A DNA stretch of 64,000 nt from Brevibacterium moorei (GTDB lineage: Bacteria > Actinomycetota > Actinomycetes > Actinomycetales > Brevibacteriaceae). The stretch is from positions 1 through 64,000 of the forward strand of contig NZ_JANIJX010000018.1 in the NCBI RefSeq assembly GCF_024580735.1. Reading direction: 5' to 3'. A program made the position numbers and the translations under genes. The notes under the pieces are model-generated. The model saw nothing but the letters and a program-made list of their open reading frames with translations. It made no database searches and had not been told where the DNA came from. This document shows positions 24,932-34,800 of the stretch, one piece after another. Positions within the stretch are counted from its first letter, which is position 1. Every line of letters starts with the position of its first letter.

Positions 24932-25158
24932 AATGCGGATGCAACTTTCACGGTGAGCCGGTGCGGGCGTGGCTACTCTATAGCATTGTGTTCAGCTCAC
25001 ACCCTGGCCGCTCTCAAGAAGCACTGAGACTGTATCCCCATTTCTGGGAGTTAAATGCGTGTTACGTATTCTGCGTGTTAACGTCTTAGCTATCTGTGAG
25101 TAGTGTCCCGGGGACGGTCTGAGCCCGTGTAGGTGACCGAAGCGAAGGGAAAGTTTCT

Positions 25159-27078
25159 GTGCCGGAACGATCGAGCGGGCCATTGTGGCGCCGGCGCCTG
25201 TACCACTTGCGACATGGCGGCCTGGCGCAACTACGTGAGTTCGAACGCCGTCGCAGGGCACAGGGCAGCAGAGGAATCAAGGTTCCCATGGCACCGCCCA
25301 CCGCTACTCTTCTTGGTCGCCCGGGCGAGGACCATCCTTTCCCCCACTGGGACCTTCCGGATCCTGCGACTTGGCACGGGCGTCGCGATGTGAAGGTCGG
25401 AATCATCGCAGACTCCTTCACTCTGTTGGCCTTCGACTACGAGTGGGACCAGATCCGCCTTCTACCGGACCAGTGGCGCGACCAGCTCGAGCAGAACCCC
25501 TTGGACCTGTTGTTCGTCGAATCAGCCTGGCACGGCAACGACGACGCCTGGCAGTACCAACTCACCGGACCACACGCACCATCCGACACCCTCAAGTCTC
25601 TAGTCGAGCACTGTCGTGAACACGGTATCCCCACGGTCTTCTGGAATAAGGAGGACCCTGTCCACTTCGAGGACTTCCTCGACACTGCTCAGCTGTTCGA
25701 TTGGGTGTACACAACCGAAGGCGAACGTCTCCCCGACTATCGGCGTGAACTCGGCCACGACAATGTGGGACTGCTGCCCTTTGCCGCCCAGCCTGCGATC
25801 CACAATCCGGTCCGGCCCAAGGGCTGGACAACCGATGGCCTACGCGATGTCGCCTTCGCCGGTACATACTTCCGCGATCGTTACCCGGAACGCCGGGCTC
25901 AAATGGAAGTCCTGCTGGGCGGTTCCCTGGATGCGGACAAATGGATGAATACCGGGTTGGAGATCTTCTCCCGGTTCGAACAGGTCGACGAGCGCTATGG
26001 CTTTCCCACCCCATATGACAAGCGCGTGGTCGGGGGCCTGTCCTATGAGGAAATGCTGACGGCGAACCGGTGCTACAGGGTTTTCCTCAACGTCAATTCG
26101 ATCCCGGACAGCCAGACGATGTGTGCCCGCCGCATCTTCGAGATCACGGCCTGCGGCACCCCGGTGCTCAGCGCGCCCAGCCCGGCAATCGACACGTTCT
26201 TCCCTGCCGGCCAAGTCGCTCAGGCGGGGGATAGGTACCAGGCCCGGAACTGGGTTCGCGCGCTGACCGGATCGGCCGAACTGCGCGAACACATGACCCA
26301 CTTGGCCCAACGGACCATTTGGAAGTCGCATACGTACAGCCAACGGGTCGACACGGTCCTTGAAGACATCGGCCTGGGCGGCCGGAATCGTGCTGCTACG
26401 ACGGTGACTGCCATGGTGTCGACGAACCGTCCACACCAGTTGCAGCACGTGATCGCTCAGCTGGCGGCCCAGCAGGACGTGGACCTGGAGGTTTTGATCC
26501 TGACCCACGGATTCACTCCCACTGCAGACGACCGTGATTACGCCCGGAAGCAGGGTTTGGACGTGCGCTGGCTCGAAGGAGACTCCGAACTGAGCCTGGG
26601 GGAGTGCTACAACACTCTGGTCCAGGCCGCCACAGGCGATGCCATTGCGAAGATCGACGATGACGACCTGTACGGACCCCACTACCTTTTCGACCAGCTC
26701 AAGGCGATGGAATACACCGGCGCCGAGGTCGTGGGCAAGGCTGCGCACTACGTTCACCTGGGTGCCGGTGACATGACGTGCCTGCGCTTCCCCAAGCAGG
26801 AACTGTCCTTCCAGCATTTCATCGCCGGCCCCACCATCATGGCGAAGGCGCAGACAATGCGCGACATCCCCTTCGCAGCCCGAACGAAAGGCGAGGACTC
26901 CCAGTTCCTGCGCGACGTCTTGGATGCAGGCGGGCGGATCTTCTCCACAGACCGTTACGGCTATATCCAGCAAAGATCCAATACCGAGGATCACACCTGG
27001 GGGATCCTGGACGAGGAGATCCTGGCCAACGGGCCCGTGGTGGTGTACGGAGAGGCGCGAAAGCATGTCCTCATCTGA
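25159..27078 (+). CDS. Dual glycosyltransferase: CgeB-like GT-B domain plus GT2 (GT-A) domain
   Basis: In the 639-aa protein, residues about 80-400 resemble CgeB/spore-maturation-type glycosyltransferases: KVGIIADSFT, FVESAWHG, HGIPTVFWNKEDPVHFEDFL, FAGTYFRDRYPERR, and RRIFEITACGTPVLSAP with donor-site glutamate. Residues about 410-620 form a GT2-type domain with IAKIDDDDLYGPHYL (DxD metal site). It may transfer two different sugars onto one polymer. GTG 25159 has AAGGGA about 9 nt upstream. The stop overlaps the next gene by 14 bp (27065-27078), showing co-translation with the large GT2/TagF-like protein. Confidence 0.82.
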   Translation: MPERSSGPLWRRRLYHLRHGGLAQLREFERRRRAQGSRGIKVPMAPPTATLLGRPGEDHPFPHWDLPDPATWHGRRDVKVGIIADSFTLLAFDYEWDQIRLLPDQWRDQLEQNPLDLLFVESAWHGNDDAWQYQLTGPHAPSDTLKSLVEHCREHGIPTVFWNKEDPVHFEDFLDTAQLFDWVYTTEGERLPDYRRELGHDNVGLLPFAAQPAIHNPVRPKGWTTDGLRDVAFAGTYFRDRYPERRAQMEVLLGGSLDADKWMNTGLEIFSRFEQVDERYGFPTPYDKRVVGGLSYEEMLTANRCYRVFLNVNSIPDSQTMCARRIFEITACGTPVLSAPSPAIDTFFPAGQVAQAGDRYQARNWVRALTGSAELREHMTHLAQRTIWKSHTYSQRVDTVLEDIGLGGRNRAATTVTAMVSTNRPHQLQHVIAQLAAQQDVDLEVLILTHGFTPTADDRDYARKQGLDVRWLEGDSELSLGECYNTLVQAATGDAIAKIDDDDLYGPHYLFDQLKAMEYTGAEVVGKAAHYVHLGAGDMTCLRFPKQELSFQHFIAGPTIMAKAQTMRDIPFAARTKGEDSQFLRDVLDAGGRIFSTDRYGYIQQRSNTEDHTWGILDEEILANGPVVVYGEARKHVLI

Positions 27079-30000
27079 GAAAAGGAGTCTGCGCCAGCGC
27101 GCAGCCGGACTGCTCCGCAGGGCACAGCGCCCTGAACTCAGTGTGGTCATTCCGTGTCTGAACGCCCGCGACTTCATCGAGGCCTCTGTGCGCAGCGTCT
27201 TGAACCAGTCAATGCGCGACCTCGAGGTCATCGTCGTCGACGATGGATCTGACGACGGTTCGCAGGACATCGTGACTGCCCTGGCAGCCCGTGATAGGCG
27301 CGTCCGCCTGGTCGAGTCGCGGGCCGGTGACACCCATGGAGCCGGCGCCGCCCGCAATCGGGGGGTCGACATCGCCCGAGGCCATTACCTGGCTTTCGTC
27401 GATGCGGACGACAAAGTGCTGCCCGGCGCCTACCGGGCATTGCTGGACAGTTTGAAGAAGTCCGGGTCGTCGTTTGCCATCGGCGGGTACCGCCGGCATG
27501 GCAAAGCAGGGAACAGTCGGCCGAAGGTCGTGGCGCGGGTGCACCGCGAACAGCGGACCGGGACGACCATTAACGCATTCCCCGAACTCTTAGACGAACC
27601 GGTTCTGTGGAATCGGATCTTCGACATGCGGTTCTGGCGCAAGCAAGTCGGCAGAATCCCCGAAGACGTCAACTACGAAGACCAGGAACCCTGTTTGCGG
27701 GCTGCACTGCAGGCCGGTTCCATCGACGTGCTTACAACCGACGTGTATTCGTGGCGGTTGGCCGATGGACGGCAGTCGCGCTCGCAGTCGAAGGCGCAAC
27801 TGGATGATCTGCACGACCGCATGACGATCATCGACCGGATGAGCAGGATGGTTGATGGCTCGAGTGTGGATTCGGGCGTGCGCCTGCGCCTGCTGATTAA
27901 CTGGCTGGGCCGCGATTTGGTCATGTACGCCAAGGAAGTCCCGAACACCGACGAAGCGGCATACGAACCGGATCTGCGCACCTGTGCTGCGAAGGTGGCC
28001 GCCACCGCTGAAAAGTGGGGGTTGGCGGATTCCTGGTGGGCCGAGGTCCCGTTCCAGGACCGGTTGATCGCGTGGGAGTTGATCAACGGGACTCCGGAGG
28101 ATCTGGAAGAGGTCATCGGCTCACAGCTCGAGGACACGACCGCGGTCCCGATTGTGATGGAGTCTGGCCGTCTGCTTGCCAATCCACCCATGCTGGGGCG
28201 AATCGCTCCCGTCCCCGAAACGCTACGGACCCTGGGCACAATCGACCTTTCGCTGCAGTGCGCTACTGAGACGGTGACGTGGCTGGGACCTGACCGGGTC
28301 GTGGTAGCCGGCGACGCGCACGTTCCCGGATTACCTGCTGAGCTGAGAAAACCGCTGCAGTTCGACCTGGTCTGTTCCGACGGTTTAGCGCGGCCAATTG
28401 ACCAGGTTGTGGTGGGCCCCGCTCCCGACGCGAATTTCCGGGCCAACGACCCGTGGACCGACTATTCTGACACCGGCTTCGAGGCCACCGCCACACTGCC
28501 GGCCGAAACAGTCAGGCTGCGGGTGAGTACCCAGGTCGGCCAGCATACGGTTGAGGCGCTCCTAGCGATGCCGCCAGGACCGGTGACGAACCGAATCGGA
28601 CCGTGCCCTCCGGCCGGGGAAGAACAGCGTCTGGTGTTCGCAGCCGGCGCCGACGGCAGCTTGGAGTTCCGGCCGGGAGCCGGGTCGCCCTTCCGCGTGG
28701 TCGAGGCCACGTCTGCGGGTACGAAGCTTACGTTGCAGATCGCCTGTGCGAGCCTGGGAACCGGTAACCGGATAGACCGGGTGGCGTTACTGCCGTTGAA
28801 GGCCGGGGCGGATGCTATAGACGGCAGCGGAGACACGAAGTCCGTCGGCGATACAGCGGAAGTCACCGTCGTCTTCGACCTTGTCGAGCTGAGGGAGGCC
28901 GAACGGCAATACCGGCTGATCGTCGAATCCTCCGGTGAAACAACACCGGTGCTGTGGGACGCACCAGCAGATGCCGGTGATACTGCTGCGGTGAGAGTAC
29001 GCCCTATGGCAGACGGCACTGCCTTGGTCGAACAGCGCAAGTTCCGGGTTTCGGTGTGCCAGGTGTCCATCGAGGAGCACTTGCTTCAGTTGGACGGAAC
29101 GATAGATCCGCAGGGGCCTGTTCCGGTGATCTGGCTGGTATCGTCGGGCACCGCATACCGGGCTGAGGTGACCGACGGTGGTACTTCCGGTACTTGGCAT
29201 GCGTCCGTGGACGTGGGCGATGCTGCGTTGCCGTCCGGCGGATATTTCGTTCGCTGGTCTGTGTCTGACACTGAGGAACCAGAAGGCTGGTGCCGACCCG
29301 CCGATGTGATGAATGGACCGGAGACCTATCTGGAGGGCCCGGTTCGCAGTGTGCGGGTTGCCCCACGCGGCAATGAGACGTTGGGTCTGACCGTGGGTGT
29401 GCCACTGGACAGGGAAGAACGGACACGGTTTGGACGACAGCAGTTCATAGACGCCCCGCCAACCACCCTGCAACAGGGGATCGTCTTCGAGACCTACAGT
29501 GGCAAGACGACAGGTGACAACCCGCGAGCGATCTTCGACTACCTACAGGATGAGGGCCTCGATGTGCCCATGTGGTGGTCCGTCATCGACGGTACGGTAC
29601 CGGTTCCGGTAGGTGGGCAACGGCTGGTGATCGGTACCCGCGAATGGGCTGAGGTCACGCGTTCGGCTCGAGTCCTGGTTACGAACAATAACTTTCCGCA
29701 GTGGTTCCAGAAGCAGAAGGGGCAGTACTTCCTCCAGACCTGGCACGGCACGCCGATCAAGCGGCTGTTGTTCGACGCACCCAAGGCATTCATCCCGTTG
29801 ACGTATAGGCGTCTCATGACGCGCCAGGTTGCCCAGTGGGACCTGCTCTTGGCCCAGTCGGAAGATGCGGAGAAGAACCTGAGGTCGTCTACGGGCTACA
29901 CCGGTGAGGTCTACGTCGGTGAGCAGCCGCGTAACGTTCGCCTACTGGCCGGCCCCGAGCGCGGCGCCGAGGTGAGGAAAGAACTCGGCATCGGACTCAA

Positions 30001-30529
30001 TGAACGAGTTATTCTCTACGCGCCGACATGGAGAGAGGCTGCACGGCATGGGGTGAGTGAAGGTGAGTCTCCATTTCTAGATTGCGAGTGGCTAGCAGAG
30101 GCCAGCAAATGTACGGTGCTAGTCCGCAGCCATCACATGAACTCGTTCCATGCCCTGGGTGAGGACGTTATCGACGTAACGGATTTCCCTGACGTAGAGG
30201 ACCTCATGCTTGCATCCGATGCCCTTGTCTCCGACTACTCGAGCATCGTTTACGATTGGGCAGCCCTAGGTCGTCCTTCTTTTCTCTATACACCGGATAT
30301 CGAATCGTATGGCAGTGCCGAACGAGGCTTCTATAATGAGTGGCCGGACTCTTCTTACTCCCTGCAGGCCACTAGCCGGTCCAGCCTTCTGGATGGGTTG
30401 TCCACGAAGGCGGCCAGGAAGCCCGAGCCCCTATGTTCCAATGAGGCATCATTAGGGGACATACGTGAGAGCATCAGTAGTCTGTGCTACACAGTGACCT
30501 TGAATGCGATGTCTGTAACGCACCGATAG
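27065..30529 (+). CDS. GT2 glycosyltransferase fused to CDP-glycerol glycerophosphotransferase-like domain
   Basis: The 1154-aa protein starts with a GT-A domain (about residues 20-240): SVVIPCLNARDFIEASVRSV, VIVVDDGSDDGS, GAGAARNRGVD and FVDADDKVLPGAY (DxDD). A beta-rich middle region spans about 430-760. Residues about 790-1120 match TagF/TagB-type CDP-glycerol transferases: VLVTNNNFPQWF, FLQTWHGTPIKRL, VILYAPTWREA, VLVRSHHMNSF and SDALVSDYSSIVYDWAALGRP. It likely polymerises or caps a poly(polyol-phosphate), i.e. teichoic-acid-like, wall polymer at the inner membrane face. ATG 27065 lies inside the preceding gene. The last 500 bp are noticeably AT-richer than the rest, marking the edge of a compositional island. 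It is paralogous to the protein at 31840-35559. Confidence 0.87.
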   Translation: MSSSEKRSLRQRAAGLLRRAQRPELSVVIPCLNARDFIEASVRSVLNQSMRDLEVIVVDDGSDDGSQDIVTALAARDRRVRLVESRAGDTHGAGAARNRGVDIARGHYLAFVDADDKVLPGAYRALLDSLKKSGSSFAIGGYRRHGKAGNSRPKVVARVHREQRTGTTINAFPELLDEPVLWNRIFDMRFWRKQVGRIPEDVNYEDQEPCLRAALQAGSIDVLTTDVYSWRLADGRQSRSQSKAQLDDLHDRMTIIDRMSRMVDGSSVDSGVRLRLLINWLGRDLVMYAKEVPNTDEAAYEPDLRTCAAKVAATAEKWGLADSWWAEVPFQDRLIAWELINGTPEDLEEVIGSQLEDTTAVPIVMESGRLLANPPMLGRIAPVPETLRTLGTIDLSLQCATETVTWLGPDRVVVAGDAHVPGLPAELRKPLQFDLVCSDGLARPIDQVVVGPAPDANFRANDPWTDYSDTGFEATATLPAETVRLRVSTQVGQHTVEALLAMPPGPVTNRIGPCPPAGEEQRLVFAAGADGSLEFRPGAGSPFRVVEATSAGTKLTLQIACASLGTGNRIDRVALLPLKAGADAIDGSGDTKSVGDTAEVTVVFDLVELREAERQYRLIVESSGETTPVLWDAPADAGDTAAVRVRPMADGTALVEQRKFRVSVCQVSIEEHLLQLDGTIDPQGPVPVIWLVSSGTAYRAEVTDGGTSGTWHASVDVGDAALPSGGYFVRWSVSDTEEPEGWCRPADVMNGPETYLEGPVRSVRVAPRGNETLGLTVGVPLDREERTRFGRQQFIDAPPTTLQQGIVFETYSGKTTGDNPRAIFDYLQDEGLDVPMWWSVIDGTVPVPVGGQRLVIGTREWAEVTRSARVLVTNNNFPQWFQKQKGQYFLQTWHGTPIKRLLFDAPKAFIPLTYRRLMTRQVAQWDLLLAQSEDAEKNLRSSTGYTGEVYVGEQPRNVRLLAGPERGAEVRKELGIGLNERVILYAPTWREAARHGVSEGESPFLDCEWLAEASKCTVLVRSHHMNSFHALGEDVIDVTDFPDVEDLMLASDALVSDYSSIVYDWAALGRPSFLYTPDIESYGSAERGFYNEWPDSSYSLQATSRSSLLDGLSTKAARKPEPLCSNEASLGDIRESISSLCYTVTLNAMSVTHR

Positions 30530-30697
30530 GAGGAAACACATCCCCCGGGGACTGCGGCCAGCCCTACGTATTCTTGAATCAGGCCTGACCTGCGCGCCAA
30601 GCGGCTAAGGTCTTATTGATTAGACGGCGATCACAATCTCCATATAATCAAAAGGGCGACCACTTGTGAGTCAACAATCAAACACTCAAAATATTGA

Positions 30698-31669
30698 CTA
30701 CTTTAAACGCAACTCTGGGTGTAAATTCGCGAACTTGTGTAAGGTGAAGCCTCTGGTAAGAGAAGAGTGGAGCTCGACCGCGAGTTGAATGTAAGCAGTT
30801 CCAAGATCTAGACCGCGATCTTTAGCCAGAGCTCGAGTCCGGTCCGGAGTTGCCGGGTCTTCAGATAGCAGCTCACTGGTCGTAACCCAGGACGGATCTG
30901 CCCTCATATGTTCATTCAATAGCCGTCCTATAACCGTATTAGATGCAAGGATCTTGGATCGCTCCATGGCGCCGTAGGTCTTAAAGAACATCTTATTGTA
31001 CAGTTGGATGACTACAGTCCTGTCATCCAAGAGAGAAGCCGGGTCAGAATCTTCGATAAATTTTCCGGTTTCTGTATAATGCGTCGGTGCACAAATACGG
31101 CGATCGATTTGTGTATAATCAATCTTTCTGGCGAGAGGCCAAAGTAGATCGTACCCGATGCCGGCCCATCGCTGACTTAAGTCGCCGTTCAATCGCTCCT
31201 CGATAGCCTCACGCCAGGCGACAATTAAAGGGTGATGGGGAACTGCCGCAATCAAACCAATACTTGGTTCCAGTGGCTTCCATCCATAGAAGACTGCACC
31301 TGTATCGAAAAGCAAGTCAAATATCAGCCTAATTGGTCGTATGGCGATGGAATCAATATCCATCCACATTCCGCCATTTTCAGCAAGAACCGCGGCTCTA
31401 ATATAGTCCGCCTTGTGTGCAACCTGCGGAATAAGTTCAAAATCCTCACGGAGAGAAGGGACATAATCTCTGACATTCTCAGGAGTGAGCAACACTACAT
31501 TTAGCGACTGAGAATGAGCGCAAATTGTTTCATAGCAAAGACGAATATAGTCCGGCATCTTATCGGAGTACACGTTCTCCCAGTACATCCAAATGGTTCG
31601 GGGAGTACCCGGGGAAGCCTTATACGACTGAGAAGTCACGGCCAGTCTAGATGTATTTTCTAATTCCAC
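30698..31669 (-). CDS. GT32/capsular polysaccharide synthesis-type glycosyltransferase
   Basis: The 323-aa protein has the GT32-like pattern IPRTIWMYW-type start (PRTIWMYWENVYSDKMP), VAHKADYIRAAVLAENGGMW and MDIDSIAIRP, the DxD metal site, followed by VPHHPLIVAWREAI. It probably transfers a sugar to a capsular or wall polymer in the cytosol. The GTG start at 31669 is followed closely by homology. The gene is about 48% GC against about 70% outside the locus, and its codon use differs from its neighbours, indicating recent transfer. It is convergent with the 27065 gene across a 168-bp AT-rich gap with no other feature seen. Confidence 0.78.
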   Translation of the reverse strand: MELENTSRLAVTSQSYKASPGTPRTIWMYWENVYSDKMPDYIRLCYETICAHSQSLNVVLLTPENVRDYVPSLREDFELIPQVAHKADYIRAAVLAENGGMWMDIDSIAIRPIRLIFDLLFDTGAVFYGWKPLEPSIGLIAAVPHHPLIVAWREAIEERLNGDLSQRWAGIGYDLLWPLARKIDYTQIDRRICAPTHYTETGKFIEDSDPASLLDDRTVVIQLYNKMFFKTYGAMERSKILASNTVIGRLLNEHMRADPSWVTTSELLSEDPATPDRTRALAKDRGLDLGTAYIQLAVELHSSLTRGFTLHKFANLHPELRLK

Positions 31670-31839
31670 TTTAAACTCCAGCTTACTAGATTTGGTGCCC
31701 GGTCTTTATGACCTAAAAGTCACAACACCTACTACTATACTACACTAAATACGTGACACTGCCTAGACAAGAATGAAAAGGTGGCGGTTTTCACCCTGTC
31801 CAACCGGAAAGTATACTGTCAAGATTTGGGAGACGTACA

Positions 31840-34800
31840 CTAGTTGGTCCAGTTGAGTTTGCTGGAGATGGACTTAACAAGACGTTCGCCGGCCTTGCCA
31901 TCGTCGAAAGGAGCAAAGCTACTTCTGAACTCGGCATACTTAAAATCTGCATCAAAAGCCGAATTCGCAGTTCTTTGGATCCAATCAATAGTATCGGGTG
32001 TGGACCGGAAGAGAGGGCCAGGGGCAGATTCTTCGAAATTGAAATAGAATCCTCTGGTGCTGTCTCGGTACTGCTCCAGGTCAGGTACAAGGAAGGAAAT
32101 TGGTTTTCCAGTGGTCACGTAGTCGAACATGATCGAAGAGTAGTCCGTTATCATCATGTCGGACGTCGATATAAGATCATTGACATCGGTATGCGCTGAA
32201 ACATCTATAACGCCAGCAGGCAGATCCTTGGCATTAGAATTCAGCGAGTTGGCATGTCCGCGGTACAGAATCGTGAATTTGCTACCCAGCTTTTTAACGG
32301 CTGATTGCAAGTCGAGATTGTATACGCGGCTGTACCGTCCGGACGCGTCCTTAAGGTTATCTCTCCACGTAGGTGCGTACAAGACAACAGTGTTATTCGC
32401 CGGGATGTCATACAGATCTCTGACCCGGTTGTTAGCCTCTAGTGCTCTTTCCGGGTCGTTCAAAGAATCATTTCGGGGATACCCGTTGGCGAATACTTCT
32501 CCTGAGTAACCGAATGCAGATGACAGAGTTTTCCCCGACCACTCCGCCTGAGCGAGTAGGAGATCCCACTCCTTCTCAGCTTCTTTTTTCATTAGTGAAC
32601 GGTACCGCAGAGACAGATTAGCGGGAGGAACATCATTACCGATCTGCTTTAGCGGTGTTCCATGCCAAGTCTGAATATAGTACTGATTGACTCCCTTCCT
32701 GAAATAGTGCGGGAAGTTGTTGTTGTTTACGAGCACTCTGGAAGTAGCCAATGCCTTCATCCAAGCATCGGTACCAACTACCAGTGGTACTGCACCGTCC
32801 GGAACCACGATGCTGCTATCGCGGACGGACCAGTATCGAACTACTTCGGGGTATTTGTCGCTAATGATTCGGTCGAGTTCTCTGGGCGAATCTGAGACAG
32901 AGTTACCTCCGAACGATTCGAAGAGCACAGCATTGTTGGAGACTGCCCTAGCAGTATCCCTAAAATATTTCTGAGACATGTGTCGCTGTACCACCGCAGA
33001 ACGGTTCTCGGTAGTGTTCCCGCTGCCAGTGAGCTGCACCTGAACGGTCCGACTCTTGCCAATGGCGGTGAGCTTGACTGTATGGTGTGATGTTTCGAGC
33101 TCGAGCGGAAGGTGACTCATGAGGTCATCAGTGCAAGGGACCCAACTCGTTGCTGGGCGTTGCTGCTTCGTGGGAAGGAGAACTTGGAGGATATACCTGC
33201 CATCAGGTAATCCCCGATCGCGATATGAATTCGTCGAGTCTACCAGACTGTAGTAGGTCTTGAACTTAGATTCTAAAGCGTTCCACTCAACCCTAGTTGC
33301 ATTTATGACATGCCCTTTTCTGACCAGAGAGAAAGAGGGTGTATGTGTTCTAATGTGTTCCGGATCTATCAGTGCTTGGCCCGATATAATAAGGGAGTCT
33401 GAAGTCTCATCGTATTCGATAGACTCGGCAAATGATGAAAGGCACGAGATATTGATTTGCGCATATCCGTACCCAGAGTTGCACAGAGAATATTTGTCTC
33501 TCAGATTATCCTGGAGAATATTTTTCTTGACAGCAACTGCGGATCTCCTGCGAGAATCGCAGACCACTTCCAAACTCAAAAGTTGAGAGAATTTCTTTGA
33601 GTCGACGCAGACTGAGCGAGGTATTTCAAACTCGGCGTGGATGGATCTTCCAACATTTTTTGCAGGTACTGACAGAAGAACATTCCCGTCCATCTTTACG
33701 GATACTGCCGCCGCGGACAAATCGAACAGATTTGTATTTCGAAGATTGGCAGTATCGTTGATGCTTATATGCACCTCATAGTGGCGACCATTCTGTGAGA
33801 AATCGTCAAGAATGAAGCGAGGCTGCAGGAACTTGACCTTGGTGTTGGAGGCAGGATCTCCTATGATCACATATCGGGCACCTTTGGCCGTCAGATTACC
33901 TACGGTCGGCCACGCGGCTGGCCCGTCACCAGACCTTTTGGGATTCTCTATTGACCACTTCTGATGTTTGTTGGACAGATTTAGGAGAATATGATATTCA
34001 TCAGTTTCGGTAGAATCAAATGACTCAAGTTCTGCATCCAGGGAGGACGCCGGGACCATTACGGTGAAGGCCGAGCGAGAGTGCCAGTTGTAAGGATCGG
34101 CAGTGATTTGCAGCGGAGCACCGTTTGTCATCGTTGCTCTGAACGGACCGATTGTAGACGAGTCACCCCGGAGCTCGAGAGATACAAATATGTCCTCGTC
34201 ATAGTTTGGGATATACGCCATCCCTGATATGATAAGCGATCCGTCCTGATCACTTTCGATATTTGTTATTAGTGCTTGCGCATCAAAATGATCAGATGAA
34301 GCGATCCGGAGTTCCTCCGGAATGGAATCCAGAACTTCTTCTAAATCTGGGATGGTTGCGATGATCTCTTCACCATGGTTTTTTGCGGAGAAATATGTCC
34401 TGTACTCGTCCAGATGGACCAGGAGCTTGATTAGTCCTTCGCGGTTTCCTACGGCAGTAAAATAAGCCATCCATCGCCGCACCGGAGCAATATCAGATAT
34501 TGCTTTTGGTGTGGCTTTGTCAAAGAAATCACGTATGCCATTTTGCAATGCTTCGAAAAATTGAAGGTCGGTTCGAGGGACTTCACGGTAGTAGTAGAAG
34601 AAGTCTTCGCCTAGGCATTTGGTAAACCAGTAATCAGTATATTCTTGGGTGTAGGAAGAGACTATTTTTCGCGTCTCTTCTGCAACTTTCAAGCGTTGCT
34701 TAAGGTCATCGATATTGCTCTTGTTCTGGGTTATTGACTGACCGTCTTCGCGCAGTCTCCAGTTATAAACAACCTCTGGAAGAATATCCAGCGTAGCATC

